Position numbers and translations under genes: made by a program | Origin: Diaphorobacter sp. HDW4B | GTDB taxonomy: Bacteria; Pseudomonadota; Gammaproteobacteria; Burkholderiales; Burkholderiaceae_C | DNA length: 64,000 nucleotides | NCBI RefSeq assembly: GCF_011305535.1 | Contig: NZ_CP049906.1 | Coordinates: 62,001 to 126,000, forward strand | Direction of reading: 5' to 3' | Shown here: one piece after another, positions 9,027-17,381 of the stretch | Position numbering within the stretch: the stretch's first letter is position 1 | Layout of the letters: each line of letters opens with the position of its first letter | Notes under the pieces: generated by a model | Databases searched by the model: none | What the model was told of the DNA's origin: nothing | The model's input: only the letters and a program-made list of their open reading frames with translations

Positions 9027-10199
9027 TTACTTGCAGCCCTCGACCACGGTGCATCGCGCGCGCGTCACCTCGGCGCCGTTCTTCACTTCGGCCAGATAGA
9101 AAGGCACGGCCAGTTGATGGTTGATGCCATAACGGGTTTTGCCGGTCCAGCCCAGCTTGCCCAGTGCGCCATCAAAATCCTTGATGTTTTCCAACTCTGC
9201 TGCCACCTTCTGCGAATCGGTCACGGTGCCAGCACGGCGCATGGCCTCGAACAGCATGTTGGTGAAGTCGTAGTACGGTGGGCTGAAGCCGTTCACCGAG
9301 GTCTTGTACTTGGCCGCGTAAGCGTCCATGTATGCCTTGGTGGACGGCAGCGATGGATCGAGCACCGCGTAGACGATCATGCCTTCCACGGCTTCCTTGC
9401 CTGCCACGCCAATGATCTCGGTGGTTGCAGGGCCACCGGTGCGCACGATCTTGCCTTTGAACCCCAGCTCGCGCGCCTGCTTGACGATCAGCCCTGCCGT
9501 GGCTGGCGAGTTGCCGTTGATGTCGATGGCATCCATGCCACGCGCCATCATCTTGGTCAGCATGGGAACGAAGTCGACGCGGTCGCGTTCGTAGAACTCC
9601 TTGGCTGCCATCGTGCTACCCGCCTTGGTGTATGCGCCCTCCAGATCACGCGCCATCACCTGACCGGTTTCGTCGTTGGGGAACATGGCTCCGACCTTCT
9701 TCACGCCCAGGCTCTTGACCAGCCAGTTCACCTGTTGCTCGGCAAACTCGACCGTCGTATTGACCGGGCGGAAGCTGAAGGGCTTTTCTGCTGAAAGGGC
9801 CTTGTCGGTGAAACCCAGCGTAGAGGTGATCACCTGGTTCTTCTCGGTGATCGGCTGCACCGCCAGAATCGGAGCCGAGCCCGTCGGGCCAATGATGTAT
9901 TTGACCTTGTCCTCGAACACCAGCCGGTTGGTGACCGTGACCGCCTCGCCTGCCTGGTACTTGTCGTCGTAGGGAATGATCTGGACCTTGTACTTCTTGC
10001 CCCCCACGTCCAGGCCACCCGCAGCGTTGACCTTGTCGGCCGCCAGCTCCGCAGCGTTCTTCATGGCCTGACCCCACGATGCACCTGCACCGGACAGCGT
10101 GACCACCGCACCGATCTTGAGCGTCTCCTGCGCCGAAGCATGCAGGGCGAAGCCGCCCAGAATCATGGAAGCGAGGAGGGAAGAAGTGAATCGAGTCAT
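9027..10199 (-). CDS. livK: Periplasmic substrate-binding protein of the Liv-type ABC importer
   Basis: A 390-residue type I periplasmic binding protein (Peripla_BP_6). A signal peptide spans about residues 1-24 and is cleaved after HASA. The mature start ETLKIGAVVTLSGAGASWG is the usual first strand and ligand loop. The start at 10199 is supported by GGAG eight bases upstream; the frame upstream lacks signal features. It delivers ligand to LivHMGF. The family recognises amino acids but also amides, aromatic acids and urea. The adjacent amidohydrolase and MmgE suggest an organic acid. The 228 bp upstream hold its promoter. Confidence 0.9.
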   Translation of the reverse strand: MTRFTSSLLASMILGGFALHASAQETLKIGAVVTLSGAGASWGQAMKNAAELAADKVNAAGGLDVGGKKYKVQIIPYDDKYQAGEAVTVTNRLVFEDKVKYIIGPTGSAPILAVQPITEKNQVITSTLGFTDKALSAEKPFSFRPVNTTVEFAEQQVNWLVKSLGVKKVGAMFPNDETGQVMARDLEGAYTKAGSTMAAKEFYERDRVDFVPMLTKMMARGMDAIDINGNSPATAGLIVKQARELGFKGKIVRTGGPATTEIIGVAGKEAVEGMIVYAVLDPSLPSTKAYMDAYAAKYKTSVNGFSPPYYDFTNMLFEAMRRAGTVTDSQKVAAELENIKDFDGALGKLGWTGKTRYGINHQLAVPFYLAEVKNGAEVTRARCTVVEGCK

Positions 10200-10427
10200 G
10201 TTTGTTGTCTCCAGAATTTGTATGCCGCCCAAAGCGGGCCCTTATGTGGCAAGAAAATTCTGACTTACGAGACTCTGACCAGAAAATCACCAATCCCTAT
10301 GCATTTATTGAGGCGGTGAATAACCGCGATTTGAATGAAAGAAAAAAAAGAACGAAGGAACAGGCACTGTATCGGCATCCTCACACGATGTGCCAATCGA
10401 AGCCAAAGGCTTCGTGCAAAAACAGAA
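10200..10427. promoter_or_regulatory. livK promoter region with a LysR-like inverted repeat
   Basis: No gene is seen in these 228 bp. At about 10305-10323 TTATT-N9-AATAA forms a T-N11-A-type repeat of the kind LysR regulators bind, about 105 bp upstream of livK. A short hairpin (CGAAGCC, AAA, GGCTTCG) at 10398-10414 follows the lysR stop but lacks a convincing U-tract in the lysR direction. The binding role is inference. Confidence 0.35.
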
Positions 10428-11339
10428 CTAAATCAGCGGCACAAACTCTGCATGCAGATGGTCGCGAAAGCTCTGCACCGCGGAAGTGATGGCCGCGCGA
10501 CGCGAGACCACGCTGCCGTAGTTGCGCGTGGCATGGAAGTCGGCCAGCTCCACAATCACGCGCGATTCGCGTGCGTTGATCTGCGCCATCGAGCGCGGCA
10601 GAAAGCCCACGCAGCTGCCGGTGTCGAGCATGCCCATGAGCGTGGGCATGGTGGTGGCTGTGGAGGTCTTGAGCGTCGCGCCAAAACGCGCAAACTCGCC
10701 CGACAGCTTTTCGCGCAGGTTGGTGTAGCGGTCCAGAAAAATCATGCGGTACGGCTGGATCATCTCCACCGTCACCTTGGATTGATCGGCGAGCGGATGC
10801 TTGGCCGGGACGACCAACACGATGGGCTCTTCGGCCAACGGCTGGAACTCGATGTTTTCGTAGTCGCCATCGATGGCCGTCACGCCGATGTCGGCCATGC
10901 CGCCGCTGAGCGTGCCCAGCAGCATGTCGAACGGCATGTCGCGCAGAACGACCTGCACGTCGGGAAAGCGTTCGCTGTACGACTGGATGATGGCGGGCAG
11001 AAAGGTGGCCGCAATCATCGGCGTGGCGGCAATCACCACGCGGTTGCGGGCTGCCTCGGAGCGGTCCTGGAACTGGCGCAGCACGCCATAGAGACCGGAC
11101 AGCGCCTCCTGCGCTGCGGTGCGCAGCAGCTCACCATCTTCGGTGGCGTAGACGCTGCGCGTGGTGCGCTTGATGAGCTGCACGCGCAGCACGTCTTCCA
11201 GGCGCTTGACGCGGCTGGACACCGCCGGCTGCGAAACGCAAAGACGCTCCGCAGCACGGCTGAAACTGCCCTCTTCGATCACCACCAGAAATGTCTCGAG
11301 TTCCGGCAGGTGAAAACGCAACTGCGGATGTCTGTTCAA
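10428..11339 (-). CDS. LysR-family transcriptional regulator
   Basis: A 303-residue LysR protein. The N-terminal winged helix-turn-helix (about residues 11-68) contains GSFSRAAERLCVSQPAVSSR. An effector domain follows that resembles type 2 periplasmic folds (VVIAATPMIAATFLP and onward). It lies between the Liv importer operon and the MmgE-DUF4387-AtuA-LLM operon, all on the same strand. It probably controls one or both in response to a pathway intermediate. The effector is unknown. Confidence 0.9.
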   Translation of the reverse strand: MNRHPQLRFHLPELETFLVVIEEGSFSRAAERLCVSQPAVSSRVKRLEDVLRVQLIKRTTRSVYATEDGELLRTAAQEALSGLYGVLRQFQDRSEAARNRVVIAATPMIAATFLPAIIQSYSERFPDVQVVLRDMPFDMLLGTLSGGMADIGVTAIDGDYENIEFQPLAEEPIVLVVPAKHPLADQSKVTVEMIQPYRMIFLDRYTNLREKLSGEFARFGATLKTSTATTMPTLMGMLDTGSCVGFLPRSMAQINARESRVIVELADFHATRNYGSVVSRRAAITSAVQSFRDHLHAEFVPLI

Positions 11340-11445
11340 TATGCCCCCACAACCAACACTATTGGGTCAATCCCAGCAATTGGGATAGATCAAAAGACCC
11401 GTCAATATTGATTACAGAGGATATATCAAGCAGCCTTTTCGTGCG

Positions 11446-12858
11446 TCAAGTGCGCAGCATTTCCACCATCTTTCGGGCGGGCGTTTCGGGCTTGGCATCC
11501 AGCAGCGCGTGCACCACCTGCGTCGCGCGCTCCTTGGACAGGACGATGCCGGCCGTGCCGTGGAATTTGGTGACGATGTCCTCGCGCGTGAGCGCTCGCA
11601 CTCCGCTGCCCAGATTGACGGGAATGCGGCAGGCAAGCGTCTCTCCGGAATCCAGCTCGATCGTCACCGCTCCCGAGAAATGTAGCGGGAAGGGCGAATC
11701 GCGCTCTTCGATGCAGGTCACGCGCCGGGCCAACGCCAGGGTGGCTTCATCCTTGAGCGCATCGTCCTCCAGCTCGGCCAATCCGAATCGACCCTTGAGC
11801 AGACAAGCAGCCACCACGAATTGCGCACTGAACTTGGCTTCGTAATCCGAGCGCGGCACCACCTTGGCAGCAGCCGGTTCAGCCACGATGGGCAGCGTCG
11901 GCGCAGGCAGCTCGCAGGTGATGCGGACGATGCGGCTCTTGTCTTTGACTTGTTCATGCAGTCGCAGTGCGGCTTCGGCGGCACCATGGATGAAGTGGCA
12001 CACGGGGTAAGGTTTGATGGCGGTGTCGAGCAAGGCCCAGTCGCGGCCGAGCCCGTCCACGATGGCGGCATAGTTCACATCGCCCACATGGGCTTGCATA
12101 TGGGTTTCGAAGAAGCCGAACCGACCCTCGTAGGGACGAAGCGGCGCCTTGAAACCGTTCTGCACCAGATGCGCTGCGGTGATGCCAGCCGACGCACCCA
12201 GCCCCGGATGCAGGCGCTTGGTCCATGCACCATCTTCAAGGAACACCTGCACGCTGGCAGACGTGCTCGCCGCAATGCCTTGCGCCCCCACGATCTCCGC
12301 TGCGTTCAGCCCCAGCAGCTTGCCCGCCACCACCGCCGCACTGAAATGCGAAAGCAGCCCGGTCGCATGAAAGCCCGCGTGGTGAAAGCCGCCTTTGACC
12401 GCCAGCCCCAGGCGGATGCAGGTCTCCATGCCGCTGACATAGGCCGCAATCAGTTCGCCCCAGGTCTGGTCTTGCACCTCGGCGAGCGCCATGGCGGCGG
12501 GAAGGCAGGCAACCGTCGGATGCACGATGCCGCCCGGATGCGTGTCGTCAAAATCCAGGCCATGCATGAGGTAGGCATTGGCCATGGCCGCATCGCGTGC
12601 GGAGAGTTTGAGCGCGCAACCGACGACGCTGGCCTCGCCCGACCCACCCGCCACCGCGATGCCTTTCAGGCCCGGGGCCGCAAACGGGAAATGGTGGGAA
12701 GCAAAACCGATGCCGATCGAGTCGATGATGTGGTGCACCGATTTGTCCCAGACGGGCTTGGGCAGATCGGATGCTTTCACGCCGACCGCGAAATCGGCGA
12801 GCTGCTGTGCGATGTTTTCCGCTGGCGCGTTGTTCGCGCTGGTAGTGTGGTTTGCCAT
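11446..12858 (-). CDS. MmgE/PrpD family protein (second copy)
   Basis: A 470-residue MmgE/PrpD protein, a diverged paralogue of the one at 3122. It keeps HGLDFDDTHPGGIVHP, with the conserved Asp-Asp and His-Pro, and has the same two-domain layout. The family catalyses dehydration or decarboxylation of tricarboxylate-like acids, or is uncharacterised. It starts 17 bp after the DUF4387 stop, so it is probably the last gene of the LLM-AtuA-DUF4387-MmgE transcript. Two MmgE copies in one cluster may act at successive hydration or dehydration steps; that is inference. Confidence 0.88.
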   Translation of the reverse strand: MANHTTSANNAPAENIAQQLADFAVGVKASDLPKPVWDKSVHHIIDSIGIGFASHHFPFAAPGLKGIAVAGGSGEASVVGCALKLSARDAAMANAYLMHGLDFDDTHPGGIVHPTVACLPAAMALAEVQDQTWGELIAAYVSGMETCIRLGLAVKGGFHHAGFHATGLLSHFSAAVVAGKLLGLNAAEIVGAQGIAASTSASVQVFLEDGAWTKRLHPGLGASAGITAAHLVQNGFKAPLRPYEGRFGFFETHMQAHVGDVNYAAIVDGLGRDWALLDTAIKPYPVCHFIHGAAEAALRLHEQVKDKSRIVRITCELPAPTLPIVAEPAAAKVVPRSDYEAKFSAQFVVAACLLKGRFGLAELEDDALKDEATLALARRVTCIEERDSPFPLHFSGAVTIELDSGETLACRIPVNLGSGVRALTREDIVTKFHGTAGIVLSKERATQVVHALLDAKPETPARKMVEMLRT

Positions 12859-12875
12859 TTCTATTTTGTCTCTGA

Positions 12876-13196
12876 CTAGCTAGCTTGGATCGGAACCTCG
12901 ATGTCCAGCAATGGTGCATGCTGCTGCGCGCCGTAGATATCCGTATCTCCTATCGCGCCAGATGGAATTCGCCGCGCGATGGTGGCCTTCCACGCCAACG
13001 CGGGCGGGTATTCGGTGAACTGCACCGATTCGGCAGGCACACCGTACAACTGCGCGATCAGCTCAGCACGGATCACGCCCGTGGCGCGCACGCGCTCGAA
13101 CAGCTTGGGATCGTCGAACATGATGTCCAGCGTGATGTGAAACGGTCCTGCATTCTTGCTCTTGCAAGCCTTGGCAATGTCTTTCAGGCGCGTCAT
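12876..13196 (-). CDS. DUF4387 family protein
   Basis: A 106-residue small protein matching the DUF4387 family: the N-terminal LKDIAKACKSKNAGPFHITLD pattern, then DPKLFERVRATGV and IARRIPSG. The family almost always lies next to AtuA-like (DUF1446) genes, as here, and has no known activity. Its ATG overlaps the AtuA stop by 4 bp, so the two are translationally coupled. A stable complex of the two is a reasonable inference. Confidence 0.85.
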   Translation of the reverse strand: MTRLKDIAKACKSKNAGPFHITLDIMFDDPKLFERVRATGVIRAELIAQLYGVPAESVQFTEYPPALAWKATIARRIPSGAIGDTDIYGAQQHAPLLDIEVPIQAS

Positions 13197-14575
13197 GCGG
13201 CGGCTCCTACGGTTTCGTAGTCAATGGGGAACATGGTCAAAGGGTCGTCGATCTCGATGACATGCTGGAGCATGAATTCGTAGATGGCACCGCGCTCCAC
13301 ATCGGACGGCGAGAACGGAAACGCCATATTGCCTTCGCGGCACATGCGGCCGGGAAAGTCCGAATGCAGCAGCGTCACGCGCGCCAGCGACAGCGCCGCA
13401 TTGGCAATCTCCTGCGTCGTTGCGACCACCTCGGCGATCAACGAGACCTCGATGGGCTTGGCATCCTTCGATGGCTCCCACGCACCCATCACACCATCGC
13501 GTCCGTAAACACGCAGCACGAGCTGGTAGTCGTCCGTGGACAGACCCAGTGCCTTGACCTTGGTGGCAGTCGATTCACGCACGAAATCCAGAAAACTGTC
13601 GATCTGCCCGATGAGCCCGGGATCGCGCGTCGCAGCAATCGTGAATGCGCTGAAGCCCACGCGCCGCGCGCCTTCGAGCTTGATGGTGTAGGGTGCGGGC
13701 TTCCACTGCATGCCGGTGATGCGCACCACCCTGTCCGTCACCGCCGTGATGCTGCAGTGCTCGCTGTGCACCACGCCGCCGGGCTCGTAGCGAATCACGG
13801 GACTCGCGTTTTCATGCAGCGCCTGCACCGCCACCGACATGGGTGTGCAACGCAGTTCGGGATTGAGCGGCTCGGCCTGCACAAAGTCCTCGCCCACGGT
13901 CACGAGCAGGCAATCATGCTTCTTGGGAATCGCCGCATTGCAGGCGCATTCCAGCATCTTGCCCGCATACCAGGCCGGCGCTTCCGGCACGCCATGGTGC
14001 ATGGCCAGTGCCACCCACGGTGCAGGGTCGGTGCCCCGACCACCCAGAATCACCTGCGCACCTTCGGCCAAAGCACGGCGATAAGGCTCGGGGCCCATCA
14101 TGCCGACAATGCGCTCTGCCCCCTCGATGTCCTGCGCCCTGAGTTGCGGCGCATTGCCAAGAGGACGGAGCTTGCCTGCGTTCAACTGCTCCAGCAGAAA
14201 GCCCTTGTCCTGCTCGGCATGGATCAGCGCCATCTTGAAGCTCAAGCCGTGTTCCTTGGCCACTTCGCGAATGATGTCGGCACAGATCTGCAGATGCGGC
14301 TCTCCGCCCGCGCCGCCGCAGGTGCCCACCATCATCGGAATGCCGTTCTTGATGGCCCCGCGCAGCAGCAGCGACAGATCGCGCTTCATCGCCAGACGTG
14401 AATTCAGCGTCTTTCCCGAGCCCAGATAATGCGGCCCCGGATCGGAGCTGCCGCCGTCCACGCCGATCATGTGCGGCTTGCGCTCCAGCGCCGCGTTCAG
14501 CGAGGCCTCCGGAAAGCCGTAGCCCAGAATGCCGCTCGCGGACATCATCCGCACCTCGTGATTTGTCTGGCTCAT
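13193..14575 (-). CDS. AtuA-family (DUF1446) acyclic terpene utilisation-like protein
   Basis: A 460-residue protein of the DUF1446/AtuA family. It has the GYGFPEASLNAAL start, the HMIGVDGGSSDPGPHYLG glycine-rich segment, MMVGTCGGAGG, and VILGGRGTDPAPW. AtuA is required for citronellol and geraniol breakdown in Pseudomonas, but its reaction is undefined. The homologues next to DUF4387 and Bug or LLM genes belong to other, uncharacterised pathways. It overlaps the LLM gene by 4 bp upstream and DUF4387 by 4 bp downstream. No atuC/atuF acyl-CoA carboxylase subunits are present, so a terpene role should not be assumed. Confidence 0.85.
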   Translation of the reverse strand: MSQTNHEVRMMSASGILGYGFPEASLNAALERKPHMIGVDGGSSDPGPHYLGSGKTLNSRLAMKRDLSLLLRGAIKNGIPMMVGTCGGAGGEPHLQICADIIREVAKEHGLSFKMALIHAEQDKGFLLEQLNAGKLRPLGNAPQLRAQDIEGAERIVGMMGPEPYRRALAEGAQVILGGRGTDPAPWVALAMHHGVPEAPAWYAGKMLECACNAAIPKKHDCLLVTVGEDFVQAEPLNPELRCTPMSVAVQALHENASPVIRYEPGGVVHSEHCSITAVTDRVVRITGMQWKPAPYTIKLEGARRVGFSAFTIAATRDPGLIGQIDSFLDFVRESTATKVKALGLSTDDYQLVLRVYGRDGVMGAWEPSKDAKPIEVSLIAEVVATTQEIANAALSLARVTLLHSDFPGRMCREGNMAFPFSPSDVERGAIYEFMLQHVIEIDDPLTMFPIDYETVGAAA

Positions 14576-15936
14576 TGCGCGCCCTTCTTCCAGTCGCCAG
14601 CGTTAGGACGACGCAGACCCAGCGTGTCGCGCAGCGTCGTGCCCGGATATTCCTTGCGGAAGATGCCACGGCGTTGCAGCTCGGGAATCACCAGACGCAC
14701 GATGTCCTCGTACGTGCCCGGCACAGTAGTGCCCGAGAGCACAAAGCCGTCGCAGGCGTTCTCGAACCATTCCTGCATCTGATCGGCCACCTGAGTGGGG
14801 GTGCCCACAAAGCACGGACCGTCGTTGAGCGTGCCGCGACCAGAGGCTTCCACAAAGTCGCGCACCGAGGGGTTCTTCTTGCCACTGACCTGAATGACCT
14901 TGTCGCGCAGGCTCTGCCAGGACACGGCGGCCAACTCCTCATCTGTGAATGGTTGGTCGTAAGGACGGTTGGAGAAGTCGATGTTCAGCGTCTCGCCGAT
15001 CATCGTCAGCCCGTCGATGGGACGCGACAGGCTGGCGATCAGGTCGCGCTTTTCCTTGGCGATGCTTTCCGTTTCGCCCACGATGATTTTGAGCTCCGGT
15101 GCAATGCGCAGCAGTGACGGATCGCGGCCCGCATTCGCCACGGCGTCCTTCAGACCCTTGTACTGCTTCTTGCCGCCTTCAAGCGTCGGATACTTGCAGA
15201 AGACGACTTCGGCCCAGCGCGCGGCAAACGTCAGCCCGCGACCGCTTTGTCCCGCCTGCAGAATCACCGGATTGCCCTGCCGCGAGCGCGGCACTGACAG
15301 CGGTCCGCGCGATTTGAAATACGTGCCTTGATGGTCGAGTCGGCGCACTTTGTCGGGATCCGCATAGATCTCGGAGGCCTTGTCGTTGATGATGGCGTCG
15401 TCGGCCCAAGTGTCCCAATGCCCCATCACGACTTCCATAAACTCGTCGGCGCGGTCGTAGCGCAGATCGTGCTCCAGATGCTCTTCGTGGCCGAAGTTGG
15501 CGGCTTCAGAGTCGTTCATCGAAGTGACCACGTTCCACGCTACACGGCCTTTGGTCATCAGATCCAAAGTCGCATAAAGCCGCGCCACGTGATAAGGCTC
15601 GTAGTAAGTGGTCGAGTAAGTGGCACCCAGCCCCAAGCGCGAAGTCGCCATCGCCATCGCCATCAGCACGGCGGTGGGCTCCAGCTTGGTGGCACGCACA
15701 CCGTACTTGACGGTATCGCGGTGGCTGTTGCCGTAGATGTCGGGAATGGCAAGCCGGTCGTCGAAAAAGGCCATGTCGAACTTGCCCTCTTCCAGCGTGC
15801 GCGCCACGCGCTGGTAGTACTCGGGACTGAGCGAGTCCGTCATGCTGTCAGGGTGCCTCCACGAGCCCGCGTAGTTGGTGCAGTTCTGCGCCTGCATGAA
15901 GGCGATGAGCGACATTTGGCGTGGTGTTTTGGACAT
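14572..15936 (-). CDS. LLM-class flavin-dependent monooxygenase (NtaA/SnaA/DszA family)
   Basis: A 454-residue bacterial-luciferase-like monooxygenase of the nitrilotriacetate monooxygenase component A group. Seen: the MSLIAFMQAQNCTNYAGSWR start, the FDMAFFDDRLAIPD segment, AWNVVTSMNDSEAANFGHE (a group hallmark), and RQGNPVILQAGQSGRG. These enzymes are TIM barrels that use reduced FMN supplied by a partner reductase. The divergent gene at 16187 encodes such a reductase. ATG 15936 was chosen over the longer frame because family proteins begin with this sequence. It is the first gene of the leftward AtuA operon. Confidence 0.9.
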   Translation of the reverse strand: MSKTPRQMSLIAFMQAQNCTNYAGSWRHPDSMTDSLSPEYYQRVARTLEEGKFDMAFFDDRLAIPDIYGNSHRDTVKYGVRATKLEPTAVLMAMAMATSRLGLGATYSTTYYEPYHVARLYATLDLMTKGRVAWNVVTSMNDSEAANFGHEEHLEHDLRYDRADEFMEVVMGHWDTWADDAIINDKASEIYADPDKVRRLDHQGTYFKSRGPLSVPRSRQGNPVILQAGQSGRGLTFAARWAEVVFCKYPTLEGGKKQYKGLKDAVANAGRDPSLLRIAPELKIIVGETESIAKEKRDLIASLSRPIDGLTMIGETLNIDFSNRPYDQPFTDEELAAVSWQSLRDKVIQVSGKKNPSVRDFVEASGRGTLNDGPCFVGTPTQVADQMQEWFENACDGFVLSGTTVPGTYEDIVRLVIPELQRRGIFRKEYPGTTLRDTLGLRRPNAGDWKKGAQ

Positions 15937-16062
15937 GGGCGTTTGTCTTCCTTGAGTTGTCGTGTGGTGACTTGGAGCGCCAACGCGGCGCACGATGGGA
16001 AGTATTCGCACAAGGACCCGAGGCGGCAATTTCCGGACTCTGATGGACTTATTGACCAGCCG

Positions 16063-16089
16063 AATAAATGCCGGTGGCGGGCATTCATT
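16063..16089. promoter_or_regulatory. Inverted repeat in the divergent LLM / flavin reductase promoter
   Basis: AATAAATGCCG, five bases, then CGGGCATTCATT form a near-perfect inverted repeat, with AATGCC and GGCATT as the exact inner arms (16067-16085). It lies in the 250-bp divergent region between the monooxygenase and its reductase. It is a good candidate operator for the cluster's LysR protein, or for a regulator not in the window. Confidence 0.45.
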
Positions 16090-16186
16090 GCTGGCGCTTA
16101 TGAATCAATTGAAGCTCGCGATTTGTTCTGCGGCCCGACGCGTCTCAAACTTTGACCATCATCAAAGCAGAGGTCCAGGAGACTGC

Positions 16187-17257
16187 ATGAATTTCGACAG
16201 CAAACATCTGCGCCAAGTGCTGGGAGCCTTCCCCACCGGCGTGACCGTGGTGACCACCATCGATGCGGGAGGCAACCCGTTCGGCGTGACAGCCAATTCG
16301 TTCAGCTCGGTGTCGCTCGATCCGCCACTCATCCTGTGGAGCCAAGCCAATACATCAAGCAGCCATCCGGCGTTTCGCGACGCCGATCGCTTCGTGGTCA
16401 ACATCATGGCCGACGACCAGATCCCGATCGCCAACCAGTTCGCGAAGTCCGGCGTGGACAAGTTCGCAGGCGTGAAGGTGAGCCCGGGCATTGGCGGTCT
16501 GCCCGTCATCGACGGCAGCGCGGCCCATCTTCAATGCCGCAAGGTGGCGGCCTATCCCGGCGGCGATCACACCATCTTCATCGGCATGATCGAGCACATG
16601 GAGCGCTCCACCCGCAACCCGCTGGCGTTCGGTCAGGGTCGCTACATGGTCACGTTCGCACATGACCTTGGCGGGCACGTGAGCCAGGATGCGCAGCCCG
16701 CCAACCTGTCAACCATCCAGGCCGTTCGTCTGGCAAGCGCCGCGCTGCCGGAAATCTGCGAAGAGATCGGCCAGCGCACGCTGGGCATCGCCGTCTGGGG
16801 CAACCATGGACCCACTCTGGTGCGATGGGAACCATCCAAAAATCCGGTCAGCCCCAATCTGCAGACCGGCGTGGTGGTGAACCTCACCCAGTCCGCAACC
16901 GGCATGGCATTCACCGCGTTCATGAACACCGAGCAGGTGAGGCGCTCGGTCGATGAAGAACTGGCCATTCGGCGCACCTCCGGCAACCTGGATCTGGCCG
17001 ATTTCGAAGCCCGGCTCGCAGATGCGCGCAAGCACGGTCTGGCCCGCTCGGTAGGCAAGGCTCCCTCGGATCGCCACCAGATCACGGTGAACGCCTTCAG
17101 CGCGCCGGTGTTCGATGCCAACGGCGACATGGCGATCGTGCTGTCCACCACTTGCGCGGCGGATCGACTGACTCCCGATTGGGAGGGCGACGTCCCGCAA
17201 GCCTTGCTGGGCGCGGCCAAGAGGCTGTCCGGCATGCTGGGAGCCAAGCCCTCTTGA
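16187..17257 (+). CDS. Flavin reductase fused to an IclR-type effector-binding domain
   Basis: A 356-residue two-domain protein. Residues 1 to about 160 form a flavin reductase-like FMN-binding domain with GVTANSFSSVSLDPPL at 33-48 and GDHTIFIG at 126-133. Residues from about 175 to the end resemble the ligand-binding half of IclR regulators (AVRLASAALPEICEEIGQRT, TGVVVNLTQSATGMAF, SAPVFDANGDMAIVLST), but no DNA-binding domain is present. It should supply reduced FMN to the divergent LLM monooxygenase. The IclR part may sense the substrate and gate the reductase. By comparison, the reductase component of Acinetobacter p-hydroxyphenylacetate hydroxylase has a C-terminal domain that controls activity. 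The ATG at 16187 is preceded by CAGGAGA. Confidence 0.88.
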   Translation: MNFDSKHLRQVLGAFPTGVTVVTTIDAGGNPFGVTANSFSSVSLDPPLILWSQANTSSSHPAFRDADRFVVNIMADDQIPIANQFAKSGVDKFAGVKVSPGIGGLPVIDGSAAHLQCRKVAAYPGGDHTIFIGMIEHMERSTRNPLAFGQGRYMVTFAHDLGGHVSQDAQPANLSTIQAVRLASAALPEICEEIGQRTLGIAVWGNHGPTLVRWEPSKNPVSPNLQTGVVVNLTQSATGMAFTAFMNTEQVRRSVDEELAIRRTSGNLDLADFEARLADARKHGLARSVGKAPSDRHQITVNAFSAPVFDANGDMAIVLSTTCAADRLTPDWEGDVPQALLGAAKRLSGMLGAKPS

Positions 17258-17381
17258 GACGGTAAAGAAGTGAAAAGCTGCGCTACTCCCAATTTACTTT
17301 CTAACCCATCGTGATGACGATGTGCGCGCGCTTTTCACTCTCGCAAAACGAATCACATAACAAACCCGAACCGGAGACACA

